Positions 5,348-5,632 of a stretch of DNA of 5,632 nucleotides are shown here, in pieces. The translations under genes were made by a program, and so were the position numbers. The notes beneath the pieces are model-generated. The model had not been told where the DNA came from. It saw only the letters and a program-made list of their open reading frames with translations, and ran no database searches. This stretch comes from Rhodospirillales bacterium (lineage in GTDB: Bacteria; Pseudomonadota; Alphaproteobacteria; Rhodospirillales; 2-02-FULL-58-16): NCBI GenBank assembly GCA_021775195.1, contig JAJFIG010000437.1:1-5632 (forward strand), in the 5' to 3' direction. Position 1 is the first letter of the stretch; each line of letters begins with the position of its first letter.

Positions 5348-5632
5348 TGGAGGTCATCTATTACCTGTTCATCGGTGCCGTGGTCGTCGCCGCGGCCCTC
5401 GCCAGCCTCGCCATCTGGGCCCCGCGCATCACCCGGGTCCGGGTTGCCGCCCTGGCCCTGGCGGCGCTGTTCATGCCCGTCGCCTACGCCCAGATGACCG
5501 AGCTCCTGAGTAAGCCCAAGCCCATGAGCTTCGAGTGGTATGAGCGGGCCTCCGAGGAGGCCGTGGTCCTCGGCATCAACCTCGACGAGGGCCGGGCCAT
5601 CTATCTCTGGCTGCGCCTCGCCGACACCGACC
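5347..5632 (+). CDS. Unrecognised membrane protein, third gene of the ExbB-like operon (partial)
   Basis: Its ATG overlaps the stop of the preceding gene (TAATG), with GGAG 8 nt upstream, so it belongs to the same operon and is probably translationally coupled. Ninety-five codons are visible before the right edge. Two hydrophobic helices are predicted (about residues 3-24 and 31-49), joined by a short basic loop (RITRVRV); the second ends in PVAYAQ, which looks like a signal-peptidase site but may simply be the membrane boundary. A polar stretch follows: TELLSKPKPMSFEWYERASE (51-70), then acidic and hydrophobic segments up to YLWLRLADTD. The positive-inside rule places the short loop in the cytoplasm and the main domain in the periplasm. 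No family was recognised. By position it may be an accessory or effector subunit of the stator-like pair. Confidence 0.75.
   Translation, partial: MEVIYYLFIGAVVVAAALASLAIWAPRITRVRVAALALAALFMPVAYAQMTELLSKPKPMSFEWYERASEEAVVLGINLDEGRAIYLWLRLADTD

Noticed and set aside
1..5632. tRNA, rRNA, CRISPR array or insertion sequence
   Set aside because: I looked for these on both strands and saw no cloverleaf, repeat-spacer pattern, transposase frame or terminal inverted repeats.

Overview
The window is GC-rich with dense, mostly co-oriented short operons. Codon use, the family of the small oxygen-binding cytochrome and the general gene content suggest an alphaproteobacterium, possibly of the Rhodospirillales. 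This placement is an inference from style and gene content; no rRNA or other marker gene is present.

Layout. (1) Positions 1-914, minus strand: the N-terminal two thirds of an M17 leucyl aminopeptidase-type enzyme, cut by the left edge just before its last catalytic motif. (2) Positions 915-1016: a divergent intergenic region with a perfect 6-bp inverted repeat. (3) Positions 1017-1670, plus strand: a glutathione S-transferase-family protein. (4) Positions 3858 down to 1718, minus strand: a tight three-gene cytochrome operon. It runs, in order of transcription, through a cytochrome b561-type membrane protein fused to a diheme cytochrome c (DHC) domain, an SHP-type high-spin cytochrome c with the characteristic Asn loop, and a free periplasmic DHC. 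(5) Positions 3859-4134: a 276-bp divergent intergenic region that is unusually rich in signals. It holds a symmetric array of four CTGAA/TTCAG half-sites with 11-bp periodicity, a strong GC hairpin, an intrinsic terminator pointing rightward with no obvious gene in front of it, and a possible 36-aa ORF. (6) Positions 4135-5632, plus strand: an overlapping gene set coding for a four-helix MotA/TolQ/ExbB-like channel subunit, a single-pass protein with an ExbD/TolR-like transmembrane helix and a YfaP/DUF2135-like beta domain, and an unrecognised two-helix membrane protein cut by the right edge.

How the genes work together. The cytochrome operon looks like a complete quinol-to-periplasm chain. 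The b561 part would take electrons from the membrane quinone pool, the tethered and free DHC modules would relay them, and SHP would be the terminal ligand-binding heme; about seven hemes are predicted in total. The right-hand set looks like an ion-driven stator unit of the ExbBD/TolQR/MotAB type in which the usual periplasmic domain of the ExbD-like partner has been replaced. It is the best candidate for an undescribed system in this window.
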